Source of the DNA: Gammaproteobacteria bacterium
GTDB taxonomy: Bacteria > Pseudomonadota > Gammaproteobacteria > DSM-19610
DNA: 18,772 nucleotides
Reading direction: 5' to 3'
Assembly: GCA_030618475.1 (NCBI GenBank)
Contig: JAUXDG010000024.1
Span: forward strand, 1-18,772
Shown here piece after piece: positions 7,286-15,080 of this stretch. The number at the start of each line of letters is the position of its first letter. The stretch's first letter is position 1. Below the pieces are notes generated by a model. It made no database searches. It was given only the letters and a program-made list of their open reading frames with translations, and was not told where the DNA came from. A program made the position numbers and the translations under genes.

Positions 7286-8361
7286 GCCGCCTCCTTCCAG
7301 CCGGTGGCACCGACACAAATATCGGCAACACGTTGCGCTGCCTCAGGCATGGCTTTTTCACGTGCACGTTTAGCCATAGTGATTAAGCGCTCCGGTTGCT
7401 GTAACAGCTTCAGTTGCTCCGCCAGGCGCCGGGGCGTCATGTGCGACTGCGGCAACAGTACAGCGGCACCGGCATCCACCAGGTAATGTGCATTAGCGGT
7501 CTGATGGTCATCAACGGCATAGGGGTAGGGAACCAGAATGGAAGCCACGCCCACCGCTGCCAACTCTGCGACAGTCAGGGCACCGGCACGACACAAAACC
7601 AGGTCAGCCCACTGGTAAGCTGTCGACATATCCTCGATGAAGGCATCGAGCCTCACCTCAACACCGACAGCGTCATACGCCTTTCTCGCTTCATCAATAT
7701 GACGTAAACCCGTTTGATGCCACACTTCAGGCCGCTGCTGTTGGCCCAGCTCCGCCAATGCGGTCGGTACCTGTTCGTTCAACACAGCCGCACCCAGGCT
7801 TCCACCCACGACCAGCAGGCGCGGGCGACGCGATCGCAAATCCGGCTCACAGAACGGCATCTCGGCAATACCGCGGCGTACCGGATTACCGGTATGTACG
7901 GCATTCTTCAGACTGCCTGGAAAAGCTTCCAGAACCGGATGTGCCAAAGGTAGCAACAAACGATTAGTGAGCCCGGCAACAGAATTCTGTTCATGGATAA
8001 CGAGGGGCCGGCGAAACAACCAGGCCATCACACCACCCGGTCCCGTCGTATACCCCCCCATACCCAGCACTGCCGCCGGACGCACCTGCAACAGCACACC
8101 GGCTGCCTGAAGCAATGACCACACCAGCATAAATGGCGCCGCCAGCAAACGCAGTGCACCCTTGCCACGCAAGCCTTTGACCTTTATCCAGTACATCGGA
8201 ATTCCACATGCTGGAACGACACGCGCTTCCAGGCCCGCGCGCGTTCCCAGCCAGGCCACCTGCCAGCCACTGGCCTGAAGTTGCTCGGCAACGGCGAGGG
8301 CAGGAAACACATGGCCGCCGGTGCCACCCGCCATGATCAGGATGGGCCGCTTAGACTGCAT
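7282..8361 (-). CDS. murG: Undecaprenyl-PP-MurNAc-pentapeptide GlcNAc transferase MurG
   Basis: MurG is a peripheral inner-membrane GT-B glycosyltransferase that converts lipid I to lipid II using UDP-GlcNAc. The 359 residues show the N-terminal glycine loop LIMAGGTGGHVFPALAVA (from residue 8), GYTTGPGG, HEQNSVAGLTNR, the second glycine loop VVGGSLGA, and the donor-site region CRAGALTVAELAAVG with DDHQTANA. The ATG at 8359-8361 overlaps the ftsW TGA by one base (TGATG), and GGGGGAG lies six bases upstream. A GTG one codon earlier (8362-8364) is in frame but less well spaced. Length and motifs are typical. Confidence 0.98.
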   Translation of the reverse strand: MQSKRPILIMAGGTGGHVFPALAVAEQLQASGWQVAWLGTRAGLEARVVPACGIPMYWIKVKGLRGKGALRLLAAPFMLVWSLLQAAGVLLQVRPAAVLGMGGYTTGPGGVMAWLFRRPLVIHEQNSVAGLTNRLLLPLAHPVLEAFPGSLKNAVHTGNPVRRGIAEMPFCEPDLRSRRPRLLVVGGSLGAAVLNEQVPTALAELGQQQRPEVWHQTGLRHIDEARKAYDAVGVEVRLDAFIEDMSTAYQWADLVLCRAGALTVAELAAVGVASILVPYPYAVDDHQTANAHYLVDAGAAVLLPQSHMTPRRLAEQLKLLQQPERLITMAKRAREKAMPEAAQRVADICVGATGWKEAA

Positions 8362-9569
8362 CACTTTCTCCCCCTGCGACGCTTGGCCACAGCGGTACCT
8401 GACGCCGGCACACTGTTTACTGTGCCGCGTGTCTCGTAGTCAATACGCAGCAGCAATGCAATCGCTATACAGGACACCAGCGTGCTGCTGCCTCCATAAC
8501 TCATGAGTGGCAATGTCAAACCCTTGGTGGGCAACAGCCCGGTGTTTACACCAATATTGATCAACGCCTGCAAGCCCAGCCAGGTACCGATACCGTAAGC
8601 AAGATAGGCTGCAAACAGATTTCCACCCTGCTCGGCAATTGCGGCGATGCTGTAGGAACGAAAAACGATAAACGCATACAGCCCTAAAGTGACCAGGATA
8701 CCGACAAGACCCAACTCTTCTGCCAGCACCGCGAACACAAAGTCAGTATGCGCTTCCGGCAGATAAAAGAGCTTCTGGATACTGGCACCGAAACCAACAC
8801 CGAACCATTCACCGCGCCCGATGGCAATCAGTGACTGGGTTAACTGGAAACCACTGTTGAAGGGATCATCCCAGGGATCCAAAAATGCTGTCAGACGCTG
8901 CATGCGGTAGGGCGATGACACAGCCAGCGCCGCAAAGGCAGCTGTTGCCGTGGCAATCAAGGCCGCGAATTTCCACAGGCTTACACCAGCCATAAACATC
9001 ATGACCAGCGCTGCAGCCATCAACACCACTGCAGCGCCAAAATCAGGTTCCATCAGCAACAACAATGTCGCAAGGGTTAACAGACCAAGAGGCTTTATAA
9101 AACCGGCAGTGCTATGACGCACCTCTTCACCGTGGCGCACCAGGTAACCCGCCATATAGACCAGCGCCAGAAGTTTTGCCGGTTCCGATACCTGCAGGCG
9201 GAACACACCGAGGTTCACCCAGCGGGTGCTGCCATTGACTTCAGTACCCACACCGGGTACCAGCACCATCATCAGCAATACTATTGCAAATAATATGCAG
9301 AACAGGCTGCACTGTTCCCACCAGGCCAGCCGTATACGCAACACCATCAAGCCAAGGGCCAGACCCAAAACCAGGTAGCAAGACTGGCGGACGGCAAAGT
9401 GTAAGGTATTCAAACCCAGGCGCTCGGCTACCGGCATGGACGCCGATGCGACCATCACCAGACCCAGGGAAAACAGGGCCACGACTACAGTGATCAATGC
9501 AAAGTCCAGCTGCGGGCAGCTGGCGCCACGACGGATCGGCATATCCGGCAGCAGCATTGCCAGACTCAT
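8361..9569 (-). CDS. ftsW: Septal peptidoglycan glycosyltransferase FtsW (SEDS family)
   Basis: FtsW is a polytopic SEDS-family enzyme that polymerises lipid II at the septum in complex with FtsI. The 402 residues carry about ten hydrophobic segments, the first at about residues 23-43 (FALITVVVALFSLGLVMVAS). Family landmarks are RLQVSEPAKLLALVYMAGYL, LLMEPDFGAAVV, the large periplasmic loop with LDPWDDPFNSGFQLTQSL, and KLFYLPEAHTDFVFAVLAEE, in which the Asp of HTDF is the conserved catalytic residue. LPLMSYGGSS lies near the last spans. The C-terminal tail is basic (AKRRRGRK). The ATG overlaps the murD TGA by four bases (ATGA at 9566-9569). Confidence 0.98.
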   Translation of the reverse strand: MSLAMLLPDMPIRRGASCPQLDFALITVVVALFSLGLVMVASASMPVAERLGLNTLHFAVRQSCYLVLGLALGLMVLRIRLAWWEQCSLFCILFAIVLLMMVLVPGVGTEVNGSTRWVNLGVFRLQVSEPAKLLALVYMAGYLVRHGEEVRHSTAGFIKPLGLLTLATLLLLMEPDFGAAVVLMAAALVMMFMAGVSLWKFAALIATATAAFAALAVSSPYRMQRLTAFLDPWDDPFNSGFQLTQSLIAIGRGEWFGVGFGASIQKLFYLPEAHTDFVFAVLAEELGLVGILVTLGLYAFIVFRSYSIAAIAEQGGNLFAAYLAYGIGTWLGLQALINIGVNTGLLPTKGLTLPLMSYGGSSTLVSCIAIALLLRIDYETRGTVNSVPASGTAVAKRRRGRK

Positions 9570-10909
9570 GTCGCCAACTCCTGCACGGCCCGCATAAACA
9601 GCTCGCCTCGCTCTTGATACCCATTAAACATATCGAAACTGGAACAGGCTGGGGACAACAGGACCGTATCTCCGGCGACTGCCAATGCCGCAGCACGCCG
9701 CACGGCATCTACCATATTTTCGGCATGCTCTGTGCAAACCCTGCCACTCAATGCCTGCTCGATTTCACCAGCGGCTTCGCCCAGCAACACCACGGCCTTG
9801 ACGTGTTCGCCCATGCCTGCGGCCAACTCGCCGAAATCAGCCCCCTTGCCCAGACCACCGGCAATCAGCACCAGCGGCCCGTCCAGACCCTGTATCGCAG
9901 CCAGCGCAGCGCCGATATTGGTAGCCTTTGAATCATTGAACCAGCGCACACCCTGGCGTTCCGCCACCCACTGAGTCCGGTGTGGCAGGCCCGGAAACTC
10001 TCTCAGCACATGCAGCATAGCCTGTCTGGGCAGGCCCACTGCATCACCCAGGGCCAGTGCTGCGAGTGCGTTGGCGAGGTTATGCCTGCCTGGCATACGC
10101 ACATCTGCAACCGCTAACCAGCGCTCGTCACCTTTAACGATCCAGTTGCCGGCAGCTGAATCCTCTATCCCGAAATCCTGCGCATCCGTTTCATTCAAGC
10201 CGAAACTGATAGTCAAACCCTTACCACAGGCCAGCGCCGATGCCGCCGGATCGTCGCGGTTAACGACCTGTACTTTCGCACCTGAATAGATCTGCTGTTT
10301 AGCGCGCACATAACTGTCTAATGAGTCATAACGGTCCATGTGGTCCGGGCTGACATTCAGAACGCTTGCCGCCTGACATCGCAGGCTGTTCACGGTTTCG
10401 AGTTGAAAACTGGAGAGCTCCAGCACATAAAGATCTGGCTCCTGCTCACGAATCAGATCCAGCGCCGGCGTTCCCAGGTTGCCGCCAACGCGAACGTTCC
10501 TACCGGCATAACTTGCCATGGCACCGACCAGCGTGGTTACGGTGCTCTTGCCGTTGGATCCTGTTATAGCCACCACAGGCGCAGCTGCGGTTCGTGCAAA
10601 CAATTCGATATCACCGATAATTTCGATACCACGTCGCTGCGCATCCATTAACAGGGGCTCTCGCAAAGAGACACCCGGGCTGACCACGATACGCTCGGCA
10701 CGGGCAAAAGCATCGGCATCAAATCCGCCCACAAACAACGCCACATCCGGCAACTCTTTCTGAATAGCCGTCAACGCCGGCGGCTGTTGACGGCTATCGG
10801 TAACGGCAACCTCCACCCCTTGCCGCGCCAAAAAACGCGCGCAGGACAGTCCGGTCGCACCCAGGCCGACGACCAGGGTTCGTGGAGCTTGTAGTGAATC
10901 CGATTCCAT
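9566..10909 (-). CDS. murD: UDP-N-acetylmuramoyl-L-alanine-D-glutamate ligase MurD
   Basis: MurD adds D-Glu to UDP-MurNAc-L-Ala. From ATG 10907-10909 (MESDSLQAPRTLVVGLG) the product has 447 residues, close to the family length. It shows the N-terminal UDP-binding motif VVGLGATGLSCARFLA, the ATP loop GSNGKST (117-123), SSFQLE, NVSPDHMDRY, FNDSKATN and the C-terminal LLSPACSSFDMF. An in-frame ATG at 10928-10930 would add seven residues; neither start has a good Shine-Dalgarno. I prefer the inner one because family proteins usually begin about ten residues before the VVGLG motif. Unlike most genes here it does not touch its upstream neighbour: mraY ends at 11068, and the gap holds a small ORF and a perfect palindrome. 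Confidence 0.96.
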   Translation of the reverse strand: MESDSLQAPRTLVVGLGATGLSCARFLARQGVEVAVTDSRQQPPALTAIQKELPDVALFVGGFDADAFARAERIVVSPGVSLREPLLMDAQRRGIEIIGDIELFARTAAAPVVAITGSNGKSTVTTLVGAMASYAGRNVRVGGNLGTPALDLIREQEPDLYVLELSSFQLETVNSLRCQAASVLNVSPDHMDRYDSLDSYVRAKQQIYSGAKVQVVNRDDPAASALACGKGLTISFGLNETDAQDFGIEDSAAGNWIVKGDERWLAVADVRMPGRHNLANALAALALGDAVGLPRQAMLHVLREFPGLPHRTQWVAERQGVRWFNDSKATNIGAALAAIQGLDGPLVLIAGGLGKGADFGELAAGMGEHVKAVVLLGEAAGEIEQALSGRVCTEHAENMVDAVRRAAALAVAGDTVLLSPACSSFDMFNGYQERGELFMRAVQELAT

Positions 10910-10952
10910 GTAATGTGCTACAGCCAACATATCACTAGCGTTCTACCAGGCT

Positions 10953-10981
10953 GTACGAACATGCACGGTGCATGTTCGTAC
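10953..10981. repeat. Perfect 29-nt palindrome inside the dcw operon, upstream of murD
   Basis: Arms 10953-10966 (GTACGAACATGCAC) and 10968-10981 are exact inverted repeats with one unpaired central base (10967). In RNA this would be a 14-bp hairpin with almost no loop, strained at its tip; in DNA it is a dyad long enough to bind a dimeric regulator. There is no T-run on either side, so it is not an intrinsic terminator. It lies four bases after the stop of the small ORF 10986-11060 and 43 bases before the chosen murD start. Options are an operator, an RNase processing or stabilising stem that splits the long transcript, or a small dispersed repeat; the sequence alone does not decide. Confidence 0.85.
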
Positions 10982-10985
10982 TCAC

Positions 10986-11060
10986 TTAAATAATGACCAA
11001 CAACACGGCGATAACCGCGAATGTCAAGCTGACTACCGCTATCTGGCTCTTTTCATCCAT
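10986..11060 (-). CDS. Predicted 24-residue single-span membrane peptide between mraY and murD
   Basis: ATG at 11058-11060 opens a 24-codon frame ending in TAA (10986-10988). The peptide begins MDEKSQ, and the remaining 18 residues (from IAVVSLTFAVIAVL on) are almost all hydrophobic, long enough for one transmembrane helix with the charged end probably in the cytoplasm. TAAGG, overlapping the mraY stop codon region, aligns as a Shine-Dalgarno with effective spacing of about six bases, and the start lies seven bases after the mraY TAG. This is well placed for coupled translation in an operon with few gaps. I know no family for it. Against it is its small size: a short hydrophobic frame can arise by chance. 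Confidence 0.45.
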   Translation of the reverse strand: MDEKSQIAVVSLTFAVIAVLLVII

Positions 11061-11067
11061 CGTTTTT

Positions 11068-12150
11068 CTACCTTATCTTCAGGGTTGCCAAACCAGACAA
11101 CACCAAAATGACCGTAATGATCCAGAAACGCACAATGACACGCGGTTCCGGCCAACCCTTGAGTTCAAAATGGTGATGTAACGGCGCCATCCGAAATATG
11201 CGCCGCCCGGTAAGTTTGAAAGAGGCAACCTGTAAAATAACAGATACGGTTTCCATGACAAAAACGCCGGCCATTAAAAAGAACACCAGTTCCTGACGAA
11301 CCAGCACCGCAACAATGCCCAAGGCTGCACCCAGCGCCAGCGCACCAACATCACCCATAAAAACCTGGGCGGGATAGGCGTTAAACCAGAGAAATCCGAG
11401 CCCTGCCCCGACGATTGCCCCGCAGAACACAGCCACTTCACCGACATCGCTGATATAGGGGATACTCAGATATTTAGCGATGTAAACATGCCCTGCTGCA
11501 TAAGCAAAAATCGCCAGGGCACCTGCGATCAACACCGTCGGCAATATTGCCAGACCATCCAGACCGTCGGTCAGGTTTACGGCATTACTGGAACCCACAA
11601 CGACAAAGTAAACCACCACCACATACCAGCCACCCAGCGCGATGGCGATTTCCTTGAAAAAAGGAACAATCAGTTCAGTCTCGGCGGGAGACTGGGCGCT
11701 GTAAAACAGAATTAAACCGGTTGCCAGCGCTGCCAGCGACTGCCAGCTGTATTTGGCGCGTGGCGACAAACCCCGGCTATTGCCATAAACCAGTTTCCGG
11801 TAATCGTCGACCCAACCGATGGCGCCAAAAGCCATCGTTACAAGCAGCACCACCCATACGTAACGGTTAGCGAGATCCGCCCACAACAGGGTGGCCACCG
11901 CGATCGCCACCAGAATCAAGGCACCACCCATGGTCGGGGTACCGGCTTTGGAAAAATGCGATTCCGGACCGTCATCGCGCACCTGCTGGCCAATCTGGCG
12001 AAAACTCAAATGCCGGATCATCCACGGACCTACCAGGAAAGAAATCATCAGGGCGGTCAACACCCCCAGGATGGTACGCAACGTCAGATACTGTAAGACA
12101 TTGAATCCACTGTGAAACTGGCTCAGGTAATCGGCGAGGTAGACCAGCAT
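11068..12150 (-). CDS. mraY: Phospho-N-acetylmuramoyl-pentapeptide-transferase MraY
   Basis: MraY is an integral inner-membrane enzyme that transfers phospho-MurNAc-pentapeptide from UDP to undecaprenyl phosphate, giving lipid I. The 360 residues match the E. coli length. Landmarks are HFSKAGTPTMGG (65-76), the DDYRK motif (115-119) with the conserved aspartates, VNLTDGLDGLA (191-201), VFMGDVGALALG (263-274) with the third essential Asp, and the FRMAPLHHHFELKGW loop near the C-terminus. About ten hydrophobic spans are visible. The ATG at 12148-12150 overlaps the murF TGA by one base (TGATG). The 3' end is followed by a small ORF rather than directly by murD. Confidence 0.99.
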   Translation of the reverse strand: MLVYLADYLSQFHSGFNVLQYLTLRTILGVLTALMISFLVGPWMIRHLSFRQIGQQVRDDGPESHFSKAGTPTMGGALILVAIAVATLLWADLANRYVWVVLLVTMAFGAIGWVDDYRKLVYGNSRGLSPRAKYSWQSLAALATGLILFYSAQSPAETELIVPFFKEIAIALGGWYVVVVYFVVVGSSNAVNLTDGLDGLAILPTVLIAGALAIFAYAAGHVYIAKYLSIPYISDVGEVAVFCGAIVGAGLGFLWFNAYPAQVFMGDVGALALGAALGIVAVLVRQELVFFLMAGVFVMETVSVILQVASFKLTGRRIFRMAPLHHHFELKGWPEPRVIVRFWIITVILVLSGLATLKIR

Positions 12151-13517
12151 CAGTGATCCATCCTGCTCATATTGACAGACTCAGTGCCCAAAGCCTCAAC
12201 CACGCGCTCCATGCGCATGGCACGCGAACCTTTCACCAGAATAATGACACCTGTGCGCGCAAGCTCTTTAAGGCGCGCATTCAGCCGGTCCATGTCTGCA
12301 AACGTTTCTGCGCCGTCACCAAATGCTTCAGCCGCCTTTACCGCCAACTCACCCAGCGCAAACAGGTGCTGAACACCCGCCTGCCTTGCCTGCTCGCCGA
12401 CCTTGCGATGCAACTGTTCACCCTCTTCACCTAACTCACCCATGTCACCCAGCACCAGCCAGGTCTCGGCGTCAGCTTTGCACAGAAGATCCAGCGCAAC
12501 CTGCAGCGAAGCTGGATTGGCGTTGTAGGTATCATCAATCAGCTGTGCACCGTTAATACCGGGCCGGACCTGCCAGCGGCCACCTACCGGTCTCACAGCA
12601 GCCAGTCCCCTGACAATATTTTCCAGCGCAATATCCAGCGCCAGGGCTGCAGCTGTTGCCGCAAGCGCGTTCATCACATTGTGCTGTCCCGGCAGAGCCA
12701 GACGCAGCGACGCCGTTCCTGCCGGTGTCATCAGCTCTACATCACTACCACTGATATCGCCAGTCCATTTTGCACATACGTCGGCCGCTGCGCTCAAACC
12801 GAAACTGATAATACGCCTCGGCGCAGCCATCAAGTTCCACAGACCCGCAAAGGCATCGTCAGCATTGATAATGCATACAGCATCCGGAGCCAGCCGTTCG
12901 AATAGTTCCCCCTTGGCTTTTGCGACGCCCGACACATCACCGAAACCTTCGAGGTGTGCGGGGCCTGCGTTATTGACCACCCCCACAGTTGGCCGCGCAA
13001 GATCAGTCAGGCAGGCGATTTCACCGGGATGGTTTGCACCCAACTCCAGGACCGCATATTCGTGTTCGGCGGCAAGCCTGAAAAGCGTCAATGGAACACC
13101 GATATCGTTATTCAGATTGCCCTGCGTCACCAGTGTTTCACCGCAGCCACGGAGAATAGAAGCCAGCATTTCCTTGACCGAGGTTTTGCCATTACTGCCG
13201 GTCACTGCAATCAGGGGGATGGCAAACTGCGAACGCCAGTGAGCCGCCAGCTCACCCAGGGCGATGCGTGTGTCCTTGACCTCAAGCAGTGGCATCTGCT
13301 CGCTTGACCGCCGGCTCACAGCAGCCGCTACCGCGCCGTGCCGGCGCGCCTGCTCAAGGTGATCGTGCCCATCGAAGTTCGGCCCCTTAAGCGCAACAAA
13401 CAGATTGCCTGCCGACAGGGTTCGGGTATCGGTGCTGATGCCACGAAAGGTCACATCTGCACCCCACTGTTTTGCATCCAGAACCTGTGCTGCTTCTGAC
13501 ATGGGCATGACCATCAT
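12150..13517 (-). CDS. murF: UDP-N-acetylmuramoyl-tripeptide-D-alanyl-D-alanine ligase MurF
   Basis: MurF attaches the D-Ala-D-Ala made by Ddl to the UDP-MurNAc-tripeptide, completing the pentapeptide precursor. The 455-residue product shows the N-terminal substrate domain with GISTDTRTLSAGNLFVALKG (about 26-45), the ATP loop GSNGKTSVKEM (107-117), TQGNLNNDIGVPLTLF, ELGANHPGEI and the C-terminal LIDDTYNANPASLQ. Four in-frame ATGs lie at the start (13517, 13514, 13508, 13502, read leftward). The first directly follows the murE TGA and has a G-rich ribosome binding site about eight bases upstream, so I give it, though any is possible. Confidence 0.97.
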   Translation of the reverse strand: MMVMPMSEAAQVLDAKQWGADVTFRGISTDTRTLSAGNLFVALKGPNFDGHDHLEQARRHGAVAAAVSRRSSEQMPLLEVKDTRIALGELAAHWRSQFAIPLIAVTGSNGKTSVKEMLASILRGCGETLVTQGNLNNDIGVPLTLFRLAAEHEYAVLELGANHPGEIACLTDLARPTVGVVNNAGPAHLEGFGDVSGVAKAKGELFERLAPDAVCIINADDAFAGLWNLMAAPRRIISFGLSAAADVCAKWTGDISGSDVELMTPAGTASLRLALPGQHNVMNALAATAAALALDIALENIVRGLAAVRPVGGRWQVRPGINGAQLIDDTYNANPASLQVALDLLCKADAETWLVLGDMGELGEEGEQLHRKVGEQARQAGVQHLFALGELAVKAAEAFGDGAETFADMDRLNARLKELARTGVIILVKGSRAMRMERVVEALGTESVNMSRMDH

Positions 13518-15080
13518 TCAGCAAGCCCCCCCGGGGCGCCCTCTATTGCTGCGCAATTCAGCCTGCCTGCGCAACACCTGCTGCACCCAGCTGCGATCAC
13601 TGAAAGGCAGTCGTTCCGAACCACGCTGCTGATAATCTTCATGCCCCTTACCCGCCACCAGCACCAGGTCATCGTCTGCCGCATCAGCAACAGCTGCTTC
13701 AATCGCCTCGGCACGATCCAGGATGCGCAGCGCACGTTGCGGCTGTTCGAAACCCCGGGCGATCTGATCAAGAATACTGTCGGGATTCTCATGACGCGGA
13801 TTATCACTGGTCAGAACAACACGGTCTGCGTAACGCTCCGCCAACGCCCCCATGAGCGGACGCTTACCCTTGTCACGGTCACCTCCGGCACCAAATACGC
13901 ACACCAGCTCACCGCTGCAATGCGGGCGCAGCGCCTGTAAGACTGTTTCCAGGGCATGCGGCGTATGGGCATAATCCACCACAACCCGTGCCGCGCCTTG
14001 CTGCGTGAACAACTCCATGCGACCCGGCACGGTTTTGACCCGGGACAAACGCTGCACCGCCCTTTGCAGAGGCAATCCGCTTGCCAGTAAGGCGCCCAGC
14101 GCTGCAAGCAGGTTTTCCGCATTGAACGCACCCAGCAGGGGGGCCTCAAATGTCGTTGCTCCCCAGCTGGATTCCAGTTGCAGGAAAATACCCTTATCCA
14201 GTGGCCGTACGTCCGTCAGTTCGAGCCAGTCCGCATAGTGACGTGCGACACCGTCTGGCTGACTCTGGTAAGCGATGACCCGCAGCCTGCCTTGCAGCTC
14301 ATCGGCCAACCGACAACCGAAATCATCCCTGACATTCAGCACTGCACAGCTCAGTTCCGGGCTTTGAAACAGGCGACGCTTGGCTTCTGCATAGGCCTCA
14401 ATGCTGCCGTGATAATCCAGATGGTCACGGCTGAGGTGGGTCAGCACCGCTGTATCGAAAGCGACAGCAGCGGTTCGATACTGGTGCAGCGCGTGGGAAG
14501 AAACCTCCATCGCCACCTGCCTGACACCACTGTCACGCAAGGCTGCAAATTCAGCCTGCAGCCGCAGGGCATCAGGCGTGGTATGAGTCGGTGCCTGTAA
14601 CACCCCGTAAACACCGTAGCCCAGCGTACCCAGCAGACCACACGACTGTTTCCCGGCAGACAGTGCCTGGGCGATAAAATGCGTTACCGAAGTTTTACCA
14701 TCTGTACCGGTCACGCCAATGACGTGCAGCGCGTTGGAAGGATGTGCGTAGAAACGGTCGGCGATAACACCCAGCTTCTGAGACAGTCCGGCAATGGCTG
14801 CCGAGGGCACGGACAGTGAGCCGGCAATATCGCTAATCTGCGCATCGGACACCGGCTCCCAGACAACCGCCACCGCAGCTTGCCTGATTGCCTGGTCAAC
14901 GTGAGCAAGACCGTGCACCTGCAAGCCCTGACAGGCCAGAAACAGATCCCCGCGACGCACACGGCGGCTGTCGGTCGCCAGGCCGGAGACTTGCGCATCC
15001 ACCACACGCCCTTCAGCACCCAGGCCTTCCAGCAAACAGGCCAGCGATACAGCAGGCACGTTCGACTCGGCCGCCATCAT
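13518..15080 (-). CDS. murE: UDP-MurNAc-L-Ala-D-Glu:meso-diaminopimelate ligase MurE
   Basis: MurE adds the third residue of the stem peptide. The DNPR motif at about residues 426-429 (VLTSDNPRHENPDSI) is the signature of meso-diaminopimelate specific enzymes, so the wall is of the mDAP type. Other landmarks in the 520 residues are TDSRRVRRGDLFLA (36-49), the ATP loop GTDGKTSV (125-132), HTTPDA, EVSSHAL, Lys234 in EAKRRLF (the usual carbamylated lysine) and YAHTPHALE. The ATG at 15078-15080 overlaps the ftsI TGA by four bases (ATGA), with GGAGGAG five bases upstream; a second ATG follows immediately. Confidence 0.98.
   Translation of the reverse strand: MMAAESNVPAVSLACLLEGLGAEGRVVDAQVSGLATDSRRVRRGDLFLACQGLQVHGLAHVDQAIRQAAVAVVWEPVSDAQISDIAGSLSVPSAAIAGLSQKLGVIADRFYAHPSNALHVIGVTGTDGKTSVTHFIAQALSAGKQSCGLLGTLGYGVYGVLQAPTHTTPDALRLQAEFAALRDSGVRQVAMEVSSHALHQYRTAAVAFDTAVLTHLSRDHLDYHGSIEAYAEAKRRLFQSPELSCAVLNVRDDFGCRLADELQGRLRVIAYQSQPDGVARHYADWLELTDVRPLDKGIFLQLESSWGATTFEAPLLGAFNAENLLAALGALLASGLPLQRAVQRLSRVKTVPGRMELFTQQGAARVVVDYAHTPHALETVLQALRPHCSGELVCVFGAGGDRDKGKRPLMGALAERYADRVVLTSDNPRHENPDSILDQIARGFEQPQRALRILDRAEAIEAAVADAADDDLVLVAGKGHEDYQQRGSERLPFSDRSWVQQVLRRQAELRSNRGRPGGAC

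Noticed and set aside
7286..7318. An 11-residue N-terminal extension of MurC inside murG
   Set aside because: It does not resemble MurC, and the ATG at 7285 has AGGAGG at good spacing and an ATGA overlap with the murG stop.
10953..10981. Rho-independent terminator between mraY and murD
   Set aside because: The stem is perfect but has a one-base loop and no T-run on either side, and termination here would cut off essential downstream genes.
11022..11027. TTGACA on the minus strand as a -35 element for a murD promoter
   Set aside because: No acceptable -10 sequence lies 16-18 bases downstream; the hexamer is explained as Leu-Thr codons of the small ORF.
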